64,000 nucleotides of DNA from Streptomyces coryli (GTDB taxonomy: Bacteria > Actinomycetota > Actinomycetes > Streptomycetales > Streptomycetaceae): assembly GCF_011044975.1 (NCBI RefSeq), contig NZ_JAAKZV010000020.1, positions 1 through 64,000 on the forward strand. Reading direction: 5' to 3'. Shown piece after piece: positions 28,175-37,525 of this stretch. The notes beneath the pieces are model-generated. The model was given only the letters and a program-made list of their open reading frames with translations, did not search any database and was not told the DNA's origin. The translations under genes were made by a program, and so were the position numbers. How positions within the stretch are numbered: position 1 is the stretch's first letter; every line of letters starts with the position of its first letter.

Positions 28175-28317
28175 ATCGCCAGTTTTGCATCCCGCGGTTG
28201 CGCGGCACCCGGGGGCGGACGGCCCGTAAGACTCTTTGAGCAGGACAGGTACGGTCCGGGGCCCGGCCGCGTACTCTGTGCGACACACTGCGAACACTCA
28301 CGAAGAGAGCACCGGCC

Positions 28318-28827
28318 ATGCCCTCGCCCACTGACACCACATCCGACGAGTCGACCCTGCTGGACGCCCTCCAGCATCAGGTCGCGATCTTCGCCCGGCG
28401 GGCGGAGCAGACCCGGCTCGGCGGTCTCGGACAGGTCCGTAATTCCATGGACCGCGCCGCCTATCTGCTGCTGAACCGCCTGGACCAGGAGGGCCCCATG
28501 GGGGTGAAGGCCCTCGCCGCCGGCATGGGCATCGACTCCTCGACGGTGACCCGTCAGGTCGCCCCGCTCGTCGACACCGGCCTGGTCAAGCGCACCTCGC
28601 ACCCGGAGGACGGGCGCGCGGTGGTGCTGCAGCTCTCCCCGCGCGGGCTCGCCCGGCTGCGGGAGGTGCGGGAGTCGCGGCGCGAGCTGATGGCGCAGAT
28701 CACCGATGACTGGAGCGCGGAGGAGCGCGAGATGTTCACCGCGCTCCTGACCCGCTTCAACGCGACCATCACGACCCGGACGTCCGATCGCGCCCCGGCC
28801 GCCCCGCAGGTGCCTACCGAGTCGTAA
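28318..28827 (+). CDS. MarR-family transcriptional regulator
   Basis: Winged-helix repressor of 169 aa. The MarR core is clear: GPMGVKALAAGMGIDSSTVTRQVAPLVDTGLVKRTSHPEDGRA contains the recognition helix and the DxR wing. A Thr/Ser-rich N-terminus and a Pro-rich tail lie outside the fold. GAAGAGAG precedes the ATG. Divergent from ilvA and 1.4 kb from the DrrAB-like operator; it could control either, but the palindrome at 26889 is not near its own start and no such site was seen in its upstream region. Confidence 0.88.
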   Translation: MPSPTDTTSDESTLLDALQHQVAIFARRAEQTRLGGLGQVRNSMDRAAYLLLNRLDQEGPMGVKALAAGMGIDSSTVTRQVAPLVDTGLVKRTSHPEDGRAVVLQLSPRGLARLREVRESRRELMAQITDDWSAEEREMFTALLTRFNATITTRTSDRAPAAPQVPTES

Positions 28828-28869
28828 CGGACTCTTGACCCGGGCCCGCCGCTGCCGTCAGATGGTGGC

Positions 28870-29370
28870 GTGACGGCCAGACGGCGGGTGGCCCAAGAGC
28901 GCCGTCGCGCCCGGGAGTTCGAGTCCTTCGTGGCGGGCGCGGCCGGTCGGCTGCTGCACGCCGCCAGGTTGCTGACCGGGGAGGACGGCGCCCCCGAGAC
29001 GCCCGCCGCCGAGCAGCTGCTGACCATCGCGCTGGCGGGCACGTATGCGCGCTGGGGCCGGTTACGCGGCGAGGATCCGTACGAGGTCGCCCGGTCGGAG
29101 CTGATCGGCCGGTACGCGCGCACCGCCTGGCGCCGCCGCACCCGGACCGCAGGGGTGCTCGCCCGGCTCACCCCGCAGGAGCGGATGGTGCTGGTCTTAC
29201 GGCTCTACGAGGGCGTCGCCGAGGAGCAGACCGCCGCCGCCCTCGGGCTGCCCCCGGAGCGGGTCGGCGCCATCCTGTGGCGCGCCTGCGCCACCGTCCT
29301 GGCGCCGCCGCCCCCGGACAGCTCCGCCGGCTCCGACTCCCCGCAGCAACCGGAACCGGCGACGCCATGA
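28870..29370 (+). CDS. Sigma-70-like (ECF-type) regulatory protein
   Basis: A 166-aa protein whose C-terminal half looks like sigma region 4: LTPQERMVLVLRLYEGVAEEQTAAALGLPPERVGAILWRAC. The N-terminal part (EFESFVAGAAGRLLHAARLLTG...AEQLLTIALAGTYARWGRL) follows the SigE-family region-2 pattern but is short on the acidic/aromatic core-binding residues. It may be a divergent ECF sigma factor or a sigma-derived regulator. Its stop overlaps the start of the next small membrane protein (ATGA), a typical coupling for a sigma/anti-sigma pair. Confidence 0.72.
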   Translation: MTARRRVAQERRRAREFESFVAGAAGRLLHAARLLTGEDGAPETPAAEQLLTIALAGTYARWGRLRGEDPYEVARSELIGRYARTAWRRRTRTAGVLARLTPQERMVLVLRLYEGVAEEQTAAALGLPPERVGAILWRACATVLAPPPPDSSAGSDSPQQPEPATP

Positions 29371-29618
29371 CCAGGGCCGACCAGACCGAGGCACAGGTCC
29401 GCCGGCTGCTGCACGACCCGTACGCCCCGATCCCGCCCTATCTCGCCGAGCGCGCGATGGCGCGCGGCCGCCGGGTGCTGCGCCGCCGCCGGGTGGCGCG
29501 CCTGGTGGTGTGGGTGCTGGCGGCGGCGGTGCTGATCGGCTTCGCGGTGTGGGTGCAGATCGCGGACCCGTTCGCGGAGCCGCCGTCGACGACGACGCCG
29601 GACTTCGACAGCTGGTAG
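29367..29618 (+). CDS. Small single-pass membrane protein
   Basis: An 83-aa protein with a basic stretch (ARGRRVLRRRRVAR), one membrane helix (LVVWVLAAAVLIGFAVWV) and a short acidic extracytoplasmic tail. It is coupled to the sigma-like gene by a 4-bp overlap. Position and topology would suit an anti-sigma partner, but the zinc-binding HxxxCxxC signature is absent and the cytoplasmic part is only about 40 residues. Function not recognised. Confidence 0.7.
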   Translation: MTRADQTEAQVRRLLHDPYAPIPPYLAERAMARGRRVLRRRRVARLVVWVLAAAVLIGFAVWVQIADPFAEPPSTTTPDFDSW

Positions 29619-29630
29619 CCGATCGTTTGG

Positions 29631-30806
29631 TCAGCCCAGGGCCTGCCGCAGGTCCGCCAGCAGGTCGTCCACCGACTCGATCCCCACCGACAGCCGCACC
29701 AGATCCGCCGGCACCTCCAGCGCGGACCCGGCCGCCGACGCGTGCGTCATCCGCCCCGGGTGCTCGATCAGCGACTCGACGCCGCCGAGCGACTCGCCGA
29801 GCGTGAACAGCTTCGCCCGGTCGCACACCGCGACCGCCGCCTCCTCGCCGTCCGCGACCTGGAACGACACCATCCCGCCGAAGTCGCGCATCTGCTTCGC
29901 CGCGACCTCGTGCCCCGGGTGCCCGGGGAGTCCCGGGTAGTGGACCTTGCTGACCCGCGGGTGGCTGCTCAGCATCTCGGCGATCCGGGCGGCATTCGCC
30001 GAGTGCCGGTCCATCCGTACGGCCAGGGTTTTGATGCCGCGGAGCACCAGCCAGGAGTCGAAGGGTCCGGCGATGGCGCCCATCGCGTTCTGGTGGAAGG
30101 CGAGTTCCTCGGCGAGCGCCTCGTCGTTGACCACCAGCGCGCCGCCGACGACGTCGGAGTGGCCGCCCATGTACTTGGTGGTGGAGTGCACGACGACGTC
30201 CGCGCCGAGCGCGAGCGGCTGCTGCAGATACGGGCTGGCGAAGGTGTTGTCGACGACCAGCAGAGCCTCGGTGCCGTACGCGATCCCGGACAGGGCCGCG
30301 ATGTCGGTGATGCCCAGCAGCGGATTGCTGGGCGTCTCCACCCAGACCACCTTCGTACGGTCGGTGAGCGCGGCGCGCACCGCGGCCGGGTCGGAGGTGT
30401 CGGCGACGGAGAACTTCACGCCCCACTTGACCGCGACCTTCGCGAACAGCCGGAAGGTGCCGCCGTACGCGTCATTGGGGATGACCACGTGGTCACCGGG
30501 GCTCAGGACCGTACGCAGCAGGCAGTCCTCGGCCGCGAGGCCGGAGGCGAAGGCGAGGCCGCGCCTGCCGCCCTCCAGCGCGGCGAGGTTCTCCTCCAGG
30601 GCGGTGCGGGTGGGGTTGGCGGAGCGGCTGTACTCGTAGCCGCCGCGCAGGCCGCCGACGCCGTCCTGCTTGAACGTGGACACCTGGTGGATGGGCGGCA
30701 CGACGGCGCCGGTGGCGGCGTCCGGCTCCTGCCCGGCGTGGATGGCGAGGGTTTCGAAGGCTGTTCCGTAGCGGGGAGCCTCGAATGGTGCGTGCTGGTC
30801 GGTCAT
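29631..30806 (-). CDS. metB: Cystathionine gamma-synthase
   Basis: PLP enzyme of the trans-sulfuration family, 391 aa, expected to join an O-acylated homoserine with cysteine. The PLP Lys is near 211 in [34 protein letters not shown] and the C-terminal [12 protein letters not shown] match the family. SLGGVESL followed by EHP is also seen in gamma-lyases, so lyase activity cannot be excluded. MTDQHAPF is taken as the start; a GTG two codons upstream is in frame. TACCCT (30820-30815) is 8 nt before the ATG with no SD, another leaderless candidate. Confidence 0.9.
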   Translation of the reverse strand: MTDQHAPFEAPRYGTAFETLAIHAGQEPDAATGAVVPPIHQVSTFKQDGVGGLRGGYEYSRSANPTRTALEENLAALEGGRRGLAFASGLAAEDCLLRTVLSPGDHVVIPNDAYGGTFRLFAKVAVKWGVKFSVADTSDPAAVRAALTDRTKVVWVETPSNPLLGITDIAALSGIAYGTEALLVVDNTFASPYLQQPLALGADVVVHSTTKYMGGHSDVVGGALVVNDEALAEELAFHQNAMGAIAGPFDSWLVLRGIKTLAVRMDRHSANAARIAEMLSSHPRVSKVHYPGLPGHPGHEVAAKQMRDFGGMVSFQVADGEEAAVAVCDRAKLFTLGESLGGVESLIEHPGRMTHASAAGSALEVPADLVRLSVGIESVDDLLADLRQALG

Positions 30807-30886
30807 GCGCACCGAGGGTAGTCCGCCGGTACGGGCAAACGTCTGGTTTGCTGGAGGGAGAACCCAATGGAGTCGGAGCCCTCCCC

Positions 30887-32002
30887 ATGGAAATCCTGTT
30901 CGTGCTGATGGCCGTCGCGATGTTCGGCTGGGTGGCGGCGACGCTGGTGCGCAGCCGTGGCGGCGGCGGCCTGGGAGTGGGGCGCGGCCGCGGCGGCGCT
31001 CCGATCGATCCCGCGGGCGCGTACGGCTTCGTCCCCGTCGAGCAGCTCGACATCCGCCTTCCCGGCCCCGACCCGCAGCTGGCCGAGGTGCTGGACGAGG
31101 TGATGAGCGACCACGACTGGCACCCGGCGGCCCGGCTGCTGGCGCTGACCGGCTCCGGCGAGTGGGAGCTGCGCTGGCAGCGGGTGCAGACGCTGGCGGG
31201 CGCGGCGGCGTACGAGCTGGCGCAGAAGCCGGGCGAGGGCGGCGGATGGCTGCGCGCCTGGCGCGCGGAGGCGCCGAAGGACGCGGGCGGGGCCGAGGTG
31301 TTCGCGGAGTTCCTGATCCGCCAGGCGTGGATGTCGGGCCCGGAGGCCGCCGACTACCGCATCATCCTGGAGGAGGCCCGCAAGGTCGCGGACGAGGCGA
31401 AGCTGCTGTCGCCCGGCAGCCCCATTCCGTACATCATCGAGCTGGCCGTCGCCCGCGGACTCCCGTACCGGCAGGCGGACTTCGAGGAGCTGTGGGCGCA
31501 GACGGAGTCGCGCGCGCCGCAGCACATGGGCGCGCACCTGGCCGCGCTGCTGTACGCCTGCGAGAAGTGGCACGGCTCGCGGGACGCGGCGTACGACTTC
31601 GCGGAGCGCTCGGCGGGCTCGGCGCCGGAGGGCAGCCTGCTGCCGGCGCTGCCTTTGTTCGCGGTCTACGAGCACCTGCCCGAGGCCAACATGGTGCAGG
31701 GCCTCTACCAGAGCGCCGTGGTCGAGCAGGCCATCGCCGGCGCCCTGTACGCGGTCTCGCACGCCCCCGCCGACCATCCGATGCTGCCGCACGTCCGCCA
31801 CCTGCTGGTGTGGTTCCTGGTCCGGGCCGAGCGCTACGGCGAGGCGCTGGAGCAGATCCGCCACGTCGACGGCCACGTCGGCGCCGTGCCCTGGTCGTAC
31901 GGCGAGAACCCGGCCGGCGAGTACGCCGCGTACCGGGCCCTGGCCATCGCGGGCCGCGAGGGCGGCCGCGGAATGCCGACGACCCGGGATTCGTTGCCGT
32001 AG
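30887..32002 (+). CDS. Membrane-anchored helical protein of unknown function
   Basis: A 371-aa protein with one N-terminal membrane helix ([21 protein letters not shown]), a Gly/Arg linker ([15 protein letters not shown]) and a long all-helical cytoplasmic part with TPR-like spacing of aromatic and Leu/Ala residues. Conserved-looking patches include [11 protein letters not shown] and [22 protein letters not shown]. No enzymatic motif was recognised. GGAG lies 8 nt before the ATG. It is followed after 26 bp by msrA and may be cotranscribed with it. Confidence 0.75.
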   Translation: MEILFVLMAVAMFGWVAATLVRSRGGGGLGVGRGRGGAPIDPAGAYGFVPVEQLDIRLPGPDPQLAEVLDEVMSDHDWHPAARLLALTGSGEWELRWQRVQTLAGAAAYELAQKPGEGGGWLRAWRAEAPKDAGGAEVFAEFLIRQAWMSGPEAADYRIILEEARKVADEAKLLSPGSPIPYIIELAVARGLPYRQADFEELWAQTESRAPQHMGAHLAALLYACEKWHGSRDAAYDFAERSAGSAPEGSLLPALPLFAVYEHLPEANMVQGLYQSAVVEQAIAGALYAVSHAPADHPMLPHVRHLLVWFLVRAERYGEALEQIRHVDGHVGAVPWSYGENPAGEYAAYRALAIAGREGGRGMPTTRDSLP

Positions 32003-32028
32003 AGCCGTCTGTTTCATTGAGGAGAGGC

Positions 32029-32703
32029 ATGTTCGCTTCGTACCGCCGCCCCGCCCGGCTCACCACGCCCGAGGAGTCCCTCCCCGGCCGCTCGGAGCGC
32101 GCCTACGCCGTCCCCGACCGCCACACCGTGCTGGGCAACGCGCTGCTGGGCCCGTATCCGGAGGGGCTTGAGGTGGCCGACTTCGGCCTGGGCTGCTTCT
32201 GGGGCGCCGAGCGCGTCTTCTGGCAGACCCCGGGCGTCTGGACGACGCTGGCCGGCTACCAGGGCGGCCACACGCCGCACCCGACGTACGAGGAGGTGTG
32301 CTCCGGCATGACGGCGCACACGGAGGCGGTGCGGGTGGTCTACGACCCGTCGGCCGTCTCGTACGACACCCTCCTGAAGCTCTTCTGGGAATCCCACGAC
32401 CCCACCCAGGGCCACCGCCAGGGCAACGACGTCGGCACCCAGTACCGCTCCGCGATCTACACCCACTCACCGGACCAGGCAGCCGCGGCGGCGGCATCGC
32501 GGGAGTCGTACCAGAAGGTCCTGACGGCGTCGGGCTACGGCGAGATCACGACAGAGCTGGAGCCCGCGGAGGGCCGCGAGTTCTACCCGGCCGAGGCGTA
32601 CCACCAGCAGTACCTCTCAGACACAAAAAACCCGGACGGGTACTGCGGGTTGGGCGGGACAGGGATCTCTTGCCCAGTGGGCGTCGCTCCTGTTGAGGAC
32701 TGA
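32029..32703 (+). CDS. msrA: Peptide methionine sulfoxide reductase with replaced 3' end
   Basis: Reduces S-methionine sulfoxide in proteins and free form. The 224-aa protein has the catalytic motif GCFWGAE (Cys in the middle), [18 protein letters not shown], and recycling Cys residues in the tail [22 protein letters not shown] precedes the ATG. From residue 192 the tail ([10 protein letters not shown]...) comes from an inserted cassette. The displaced native tail lies at 33354-33446 with the same 15-bp sequence at its start. The enzyme should still work because the Cys pair is kept. Confidence 0.92.
   Translation: MFASYRRPARLTTPEESLPGRSERAYAVPDRHTVLGNALLGPYPEGLEVADFGLGCFWGAERVFWQTPGVWTTLAGYQGGHTPHPTYEEVCSGMTAHTEAVRVVYDPSAVSYDTLLKLFWESHDPTQGHRQGNDVGTQYRSAIYTHSPDQAAAAAASRESYQKVLTASGYGEITTELEPAEGREFYPAEAYHQQYLSDTKNPDGYCGLGGTGISCPVGVAPVED
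32602..32616 (+). repeat. Left boundary repeat of the msrA cassette
   Basis: CACCAGCAGTACCTC at 32602-32616, identical to 33354-33368. It marks where the cassette replaced the msrA tail. Beyond it the two copies share about 90 bp of similar but not identical sequence. Confidence 0.7.
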
Positions 32704-32771
32704 GCGGTAGCGCGCTGCAGAGCCCGTTCTCCGGCGTACGCTTCCTTGCCTCTGACTTCCGGGGAGGGGCG

Positions 32772-33353
32772 ATGGGCGGTTTCTGGCGGCGTCGGCGGAG
32801 CCTGCCAACTGATGATGGTGCCAGTGGGCGTCTGGCGGTCTGGCCGGAGCGCTGGGGTGAGCTAGGCCCGGATGAGCGGATCGCTGCTGTGGCATCAGCG
32901 ATCGTGGATGGCATCACGGCGATCCCGGGCCAGGTGCGGGGCCTCTCCGAGGAGACCATCCGCGAGATCGAGCGCGACCAGCCTGCCCCACTGTGCGAGG
33001 CCTACCGCTGCTTCCTCAGCCTCCTCGGCGGCGGCGCCGGCCGTCTCTTCCAAGGAACTGACGTCTTCTACCCAGACGTCATGGGCCTCAGAGAGGGCGC
33101 GCTGGAACTCCTGGAGGAGAACGGCTTCCCGTTCGAGCTCCAGGAGACGGATCGCGTGTTCTACATGCACCAGGGCTATCTGTTCTGGTTTCTGAGAGGG
33201 ACTGGGCCCGATCCGGAAGTGTGGGGCTACGGGGAGGGTCAGCACGAGAACCAGCCGATCCTCGACTCCGACCGCTTCACCGACTGGGTCCGGGCGATGG
33301 CCGAGCAAGAAAAGGCGGCGTGGGCACGACTGAGTGTCACCGACGAGCTTTGA
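32772..33353 (+). CDS. SMI1/KNR4 (SUKH) domain protein in the msrA cassette
   Basis: A 193-aa cytoplasmic protein. The stretch APLCEAYRCFLSLLGGGAGR followed by FQGTDVFYPDVMGLREGALELLEENG, and later DRVFYMHQGYLFWFLRG and EVWGYGEGQHENQPI, is typical of the SUKH fold. SUKH proteins are frequent immunity proteins for contact-dependent and polymorphic toxins; here no toxin gene is beside it, so an orphan immunity role is inference. SD GGGGAGG stands just before the ATG and a TACGCT element is upstream. Base composition is visibly less G+C-rich than the neighbours, in keeping with recent arrival. Confidence 0.85.
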   Translation: MGGFWRRRRSLPTDDGASGRLAVWPERWGELGPDERIAAVASAIVDGITAIPGQVRGLSEETIREIERDQPAPLCEAYRCFLSLLGGGAGRLFQGTDVFYPDVMGLREGALELLEENGFPFELQETDRVFYMHQGYLFWFLRGTGPDPEVWGYGEGQHENQPILDSDRFTDWVRAMAEQEKAAWARLSVTDEL

Positions 33354-33446
33354 CACCAGCAGTACCTCGACAAGAATCCGGCGGGCTACTGCGGGCTGGG
33401 CGGGACCGGGGTCTCGTGCCCGGTCGGCATCACTCCCGCACTCTGA
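33354..33446 (+). pseudogene. Displaced native 3' end of msrA
   Basis: Thirty codons plus stop reading [19 protein letters not shown] and then [11 protein letters not shown], clearly an MsrA C-terminus without the rest of the gene. It begins right after the SUKH stop codon. Its stop overlaps the convergent LytR-CpsA-Psr gene by 17 bp, which indicates that this copy, and not the one now fused to msrA, is the original neighbour. It has no start codon of its own and is not expected to be translated. Confidence 0.85.
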
Positions 33447-34524
33447 CCTGACGGTCCTCGCGGAGGTCTGAGAAGAGCTGGGTCGACTTCTTCTTGTCCC
33501 AGGCGATGGCGCTGCCCTTGGAGGTTGTCAGGCCGGTGGTGGAGACCGGGACGGTTAGTTGTTTGCCATTGCCTGAGGTGATCTTGCGCATGGCGGTGAA
33601 GAGGCGGGTCAGTTGGGGGAGGCCGGTGGACTTGTCGACTATGAGGGTGTCCAGGCCGGCGCCGGCTGTGTTGTAGGCGGTGGAGGGGTTGAGGAGGACG
33701 TTCTTCGATGCGGCCTTCGCGGCCAGTGCCGCCAGGAATTTCTGCTGATTGCGGGAGCGGCCCAGGTCGCCTTCCTTTTCCTGGTGGCGTTGGCGTACGA
33801 AGCCGAGTGCCTCGCGGCCGTTCAGGTTGTGGCAGCCCTTGGTGAGGTCGAGGCCGGACTTTTCGTCGACGATGTGACGGTCCACGCACATGCGCACGCC
33901 GCCGACCGCGTCCACGATGCCGACGAAGCCGGCGAAGCCGATCTCGGTGTAGTGGCCGATGCGCAGGCCGGTGTTGGACTCGACGGTGCGGACGAGGAGT
34001 TCGGGGCCGCCGAGCGAGAACGCCGCGTTGAGCTTGTTCTTCGCCCGCTTGTGGTGGATGCCGGTCTTCGGGTCGACGTAGGCGGGGATGGTGACCCACG
34101 AGTCGCGCGGCAGGCTGGTCAGGGTGGCGCCGTGGGCGCCGGTGTGCAGCACCATCATCGAGTCGGTGCGGCGGCCCTCGGAGTCGAGGGAGGAGCCGGT
34201 GTGCAGGTCCTTCGTCTGCCGGTCGGTGAGGCCCTCGCGGCTGTCGGAGCCCACGATCAGGTAGTTGGTGCCCCGGCCGGGGGCGGGCCGGTCCTGCAGC
34301 CCGGACAGATCGGCCTGGCTGTCGAGGCGGGAACCCGCCCAGACATAGGTGCCCGCGCCGCCGAGCAGGGACAGCAGGACCAGGACGCAGACCGCGCGCA
34401 GCGCGCGCCGGGCCCGGGAGCGGCGGCGCCGGCTCGGCTTGCGCACGATCCGCCTGGGCCGTTCGCCGGGCGAAGTCGGGTGCGGCGGGCGGGAGTTCAA
34501 GCGGGAGTTCAAGCGGGAGTTCAA
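33430..34524 (-). CDS. LytR-CpsA-Psr family wall-polymer ligase
   Basis: Membrane-anchored phosphotransferase attaching teichoic acids or capsular polymers to peptidoglycan, 364 aa. After a basic cytoplasmic N-terminus a single helix (about 42-62, [20 protein letters not shown]) leads to the LCP domain. The conserved residues are visible: [44 protein letters not shown] and [18 protein letters not shown]. The start is a TTG 7 nt after GAGGTGA, directly after the stop of the upstream NodB/GT2 gene, so the two are coupled and probably act on the same polymer. Three 12-bp repeats encode the [11 protein letters not shown] start. Confidence 0.9.
   Translation of the reverse strand: MNSRLNSRLNSRPPHPTSPGERPRRIVRKPSRRRRSRARRALRAVCVLVLLSLLGGAGTYVWAGSRLDSQADLSGLQDRPAPGRGTNYLIVGSDSREGLTDRQTKDLHTGSSLDSEGRRTDSMMVLHTGAHGATLTSLPRDSWVTIPAYVDPKTGIHHKRAKNKLNAAFSLGGPELLVRTVESNTGLRIGHYTEIGFAGFVGIVDAVGGVRMCVDRHIVDEKSGLDLTKGCHNLNGREALGFVRQRHQEKEGDLGRSRNQQKFLAALAAKAASKNVLLNPSTAYNTAGAGLDTLIVDKSTGLPQLTRLFTAMRKITSGNGKQLTVPVSTTGLTTSKGSAIAWDKKKSTQLFSDLREDRQVRVRE
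34488..34524. repeat. 12-bp tandem repeat at the LCP start
   Basis: The unit GCGGGAGTTCAA occurs three times and encodes (Leu/Met)-Asn-Ser-Arg repeats; every copy supplies an in-frame TTG, so copy-number change would move or multiply potential start codons without breaking the frame. Confidence 0.7.
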
Positions 34525-34531
34525 GAGTTCG

Positions 34532-36640
34532 TCACCTCGTCGCCGACAGCCGGCGCCGGCCGTCGGCCGTCCTGTCGATGTGCGTGGCCGCCGCGGCGGC
34601 CGTACCGGAACGGTGCATGCGCTGCCACTTCAGCCGGCTGCCGCCGACGAAGGCGACCAGCGACTGGATGACCACGAGGTACATCAGCTGCCGGTACACC
34701 AGCAGCTGGAAGGGCAGCGACCACAGCGTGCGCCGGCGCTCTCCGTCGAGTCGCAGCGCGTAAGCGGCAACGGCCGTCTGTGCGGCCAGGAAGCCGACCC
34801 AGGTCACGATGGACTTCACCGGCGAGTCGGTGAAGAGGGCGCTGTAGAGCATGAAGACGTCGATGACCGGGGCGAGCAGCGGCAGCAGCACCTGGAAGAG
34901 AAGGAGGTACGACAGGCCGCGCCGCCCGAAGCGCCCGGCGTGCCCGACTTCCACGGCGGCCCTGCGGTGCTTCCACATCGCCTGCAGGGTCCCGTAGCAC
35001 CAGCGATAGCGCTGCCGCCACAACTGCCGTAGCGACGTGGGGACTTCGGTCCAGGCGATGGCGGTCTCCTCGTATACGACCTTCCAGCCCGCCCGCCACA
35101 GCGCCATGGTGAGGTCGGTGTCCTCGGCGAGGGTGTCCTCGCTGAGTCCGCCCACGCCCCTGAGCGCGTCGAGCCGGAACGCGCCGATGGCGCCCGGCAC
35201 GGTCGTCATGCACTCCAGGACCTCGAACATCCGGCGGTCGAGGTTGAAGCCGAAGACGTACTCCAGGTGCTGCCACCGGCCGAGGAGCCGCTTGCGGTTG
35301 CCCACCTTGGTGTTGCCGCTGACGGCGCCGATCGCCGGGTGGGCGAGCGGCTGGATGAGGCGCTCGATGGCGTCGGCCTCGAAGACGGTGTCCGAGTCGA
35401 CCATCACGACGTACGGGCACCGGGTGTACCGCAGGCCGTGGTTGAGGGCCGCGGCCTTGCCCGCGTTGGCCTGGCGCAGCACCTGTACGCGCCGGTCGCG
35501 GCGGGCGTACTCGGTCGCGATCTCCACGGTGCGGTCCGAGGAGCCGTCGTCGATGACGATGATCTGCAGCTCACGGTGGGTGGAGGCGAGCAGCGAGCGC
35601 AGGGTGCCGCCGATCCCGGCCTCCTCGTTGTACGCGGGCACGAGGACCGTCACCGGGTCCTTGATCCGGCGCAGCCAGGGTGCCGCGGGGCGCTGCCGTT
35701 CCAGTCGTCTGACGTGCGCCCGGGCGTACAGGACGAGGATCAGCAGCCGCAGCAGCCCGAGCCCGGCGGCGATGGTCAGCACCCAGGACAGGGCGCTGAC
35801 GAAGCTGCGGCCCAGGTCCTGGAACCAGATGAGGCCGGTGCCCGCCCACCGCTGGGGAGCGGATACGTCCTTCATGGCCGGCGCGGGGGAGTCGGCGCTC
35901 TCGGAGATCGTGGTGAACCGCTTGGCGTGCGGGTCGGAGAGCAGCTGCCCGGTCTCGCGATAGGCGAGGGAGGTCTGGCTGAACTGGCGGACGACGCCGT
36001 CGGCGGGCTTCTTCCCGGCGTGGTCCGCGGCCACCAGGAGGTAACCGTCGTCCGACGCCCTGCCCGCGGCCGGCCACTCGGCGCCGCACATGGTGGGGAC
36101 GGTGGTGGTCAGCGGCATCCGCAGCAGCGAGGTCCGGAAGCCGTCGGCGCCCGCGAACGCGCTCTGGGTGAGGCCGAGCTCGAGTTTGCCGCGGGCCGTG
36201 GAGGCGGTGCCGAGGTCGGCGCCGGTGTATGTGTTGGAGCCGATCTCGTGCCCGGCCGCCCTGATCTGCCGGACCAGCTCGGGGTGCTCGGCGGCCTTGG
36301 CGCCGCTGAGGAAGAAGGTGGCGTGCGCGTGGTGCTTCTTCAGCAGCGCCAGCAGCCGCGGGGTCCAGGTCGGGTCGGGGCCGCCGTCGTACGTGAGGGC
36401 GACGGTGCCGGCGGGCATCGAGGCCGACTCGACCCGGTCGCCGTGCACCGAGAGCAGTGGGCCTGCCTTGGCCGCGTCCTGGGGGACCGGCTCGGTGCAG
36501 TCCTGCTTGGCGGGGGAGCCGTCGACCTCGTTCTGCGTCCAGCCCTGGAAGAGCAGGGCGCCGAAGAGGACGGGCAGCGTGAGGAAGAGGAGCAGCCAGT
36601 GCGCCCGCGGGTCCCGCGCCTGCTTGTGCCGGGCCACCAT
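34532..36640 (-). CDS. NodB-like/GT2 membrane polysaccharide synthase, deacetylase part degenerate
   Basis: A 702-aa fusion. An N-terminal helix (16-34) is followed by a NodB-like domain (about 70-260), a membrane helix, a GT2 glycosyltransferase (about 335-570) and C-terminal helices. The GT2 part is intact for a processive beta-synthase: VIDDGSSDRT, DSDTVF, EDTDLT and QRYRW. In the NodB part TYDGGPD (83-89) lacks the second Asp and HEIGSNTYTG (131-140) lacks both His of HxxxH, so deacetylation is unlikely. MatB of S. lividans, needed for an aggregation glycan, has the same two-part design. Start M640 is chosen by exact alignment with the paralogue at 60340; a GTG ten codons earlier is possible. 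Confidence 0.88.
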   Translation of the reverse strand: MVARHKQARDPRAHWLLLFLTLPVLFGALLFQGWTQNEVDGSPAKQDCTEPVPQDAAKAGPLLSVHGDRVESASMPAGTVALTYDGGPDPTWTPRLLALLKKHHAHATFFLSGAKAAEHPELVRQIRAAGHEIGSNTYTGADLGTASTARGKLELGLTQSAFAGADGFRTSLLRMPLTTTVPTMCGAEWPAAGRASDDGYLLVAADHAGKKPADGVVRQFSQTSLAYRETGQLLSDPHAKRFTTISESADSPAPAMKDVSAPQRWAGTGLIWFQDLGRSFVSALSWVLTIAAGLGLLRLLILVLYARAHVRRLERQRPAAPWLRRIKDPVTVLVPAYNEEAGIGGTLRSLLASTHRELQIIVIDDGSSDRTVEIATEYARRDRRVQVLRQANAGKAAALNHGLRYTRCPYVVMVDSDTVFEADAIERLIQPLAHPAIGAVSGNTKVGNRKRLLGRWQHLEYVFGFNLDRRMFEVLECMTTVPGAIGAFRLDALRGVGGLSEDTLAEDTDLTMALWRAGWKVVYEETAIAWTEVPTSLRQLWRQRYRWCYGTLQAMWKHRRAAVEVGHAGRFGRRGLSYLLLFQVLLPLLAPVIDVFMLYSALFTDSPVKSIVTWVGFLAAQTAVAAYALRLDGERRRTLWSLPFQLLVYRQLMYLVVIQSLVAFVGGSRLKWQRMHRSGTAAAAATHIDRTADGRRRLSATR

Positions 36641-36803
36641 CAGGTGGCGCGCTCCGACCGTATCGGCCACCTTTTCTTCACGTTCCAGTCACACATGGGA
36701 GGCGAGTGTATTGATCTCGGCTTCTGCAATTTGTGGCATTGCCTAAGAAAACGGACGTAAGGGGCGTCGGTGTGAGGTACGCCTCGGCCGGTACCGTCCA
36801 GGA
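36641..36803. promoter_or_regulatory. Divergent promoter region, AT-rich
   Basis: About 160 bp between the NodB/GT2 start and the GNAT gene, noticeably AT-rich for this genome. It contains an inverted repeat GCAAT-N7-ATTGC (36726-36742). TACCGT (36792-36797) is 6 nt before the GNAT ATG. Confidence 0.5.
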
Positions 36804-37510
36804 ATGGACAGCATGCCGGCCGACGACGCCGCTCTCGACGACCCGGTGGGCGCCTCGCTACGGGGCCGCCACGCGCACCTCGCCCGCCGGGCCGGCCGGG
36901 CCGCCACCTACCTCCCGGACGTCGCGACCTTCTCCGCGGTGCCCGTAGCACCGAATCCCGCGGACTGGGCCGATCTGGCCCGGCTGCTCGGCGGCCGGGA
37001 CGCATTCGCCGACATGTTCAGCTGCCCGGCGGCGCCGCCCGCGGACTGGACGCCGGTCTTCACCCTGGAGGGCCGCCAGCTGATCCGTCCCGACGGCGCC
37101 GCCCCGCCTGCCGCGACCTCCGACGACGTGCTCGAGCTGGGCGCGGCCGACGTGCCCGAGATGCTCGACCTGGCGGCGCGGACCAAGCCGGGCCGTTCTG
37201 GCCGCGCACCCGCGAGCTCGGTACGTACCTCGGCATCCGCGACGCGGACGGCACCCTGGTGGCGATGGCGGGTGAACGCCTGCGGCCCCCGGGCTGGACG
37301 GAGCTCAGCGCCGTCTGCACCGCCCCCGAGGCCCGCGGCCGCGGCCACGCCGCCCGCCTGGTCGGCGCGCTCGTCGCGGTCGTCCTGGCCCGCGGTGACC
37401 GGCCCTTTCTGCACGTGGCCGAGGCGAACACCGCGGCCATCGCCCTGTACGAGCGGCTCGGCTTCAAGACCCGTAAGCCGGTGACCTTCCGCGGCTTCCG
37501 CACGCCGTAG
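36804..37510 (+). pseudogene. GNAT N-acetyltransferase with a single-base frameshift
   Basis: The first frame (from MDSMPADDAALDD) gives a coherent N-terminal half up to DLAARTKPG, then turns into low-information sequence. The protein continues in the next frame with PFWPRTRELGTYLGIRDADG, followed by GERLRPPGWTELSAVCTAPEARGRGHAARLV and ALYERLGFKTRKP, including the acetyl-CoA loop RGRGHAA. One missing base in the G/C run at 37189-37194 explains the break; restoring it gives an intact FR47-type GNAT of about 235 aa. Either a real recent mutation or a sequencing slip in a GC-rich run. Confidence 0.85.
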
Positions 37511-37525
37511 CCGGGCAGCCGGGGC

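Noticed and set aside
32772-33353. SUKH gene as part of a full toxin-immunity locus
   Set aside because: No toxin, secretion or Rhs gene is adjacent; only an orphan cassette is visible.
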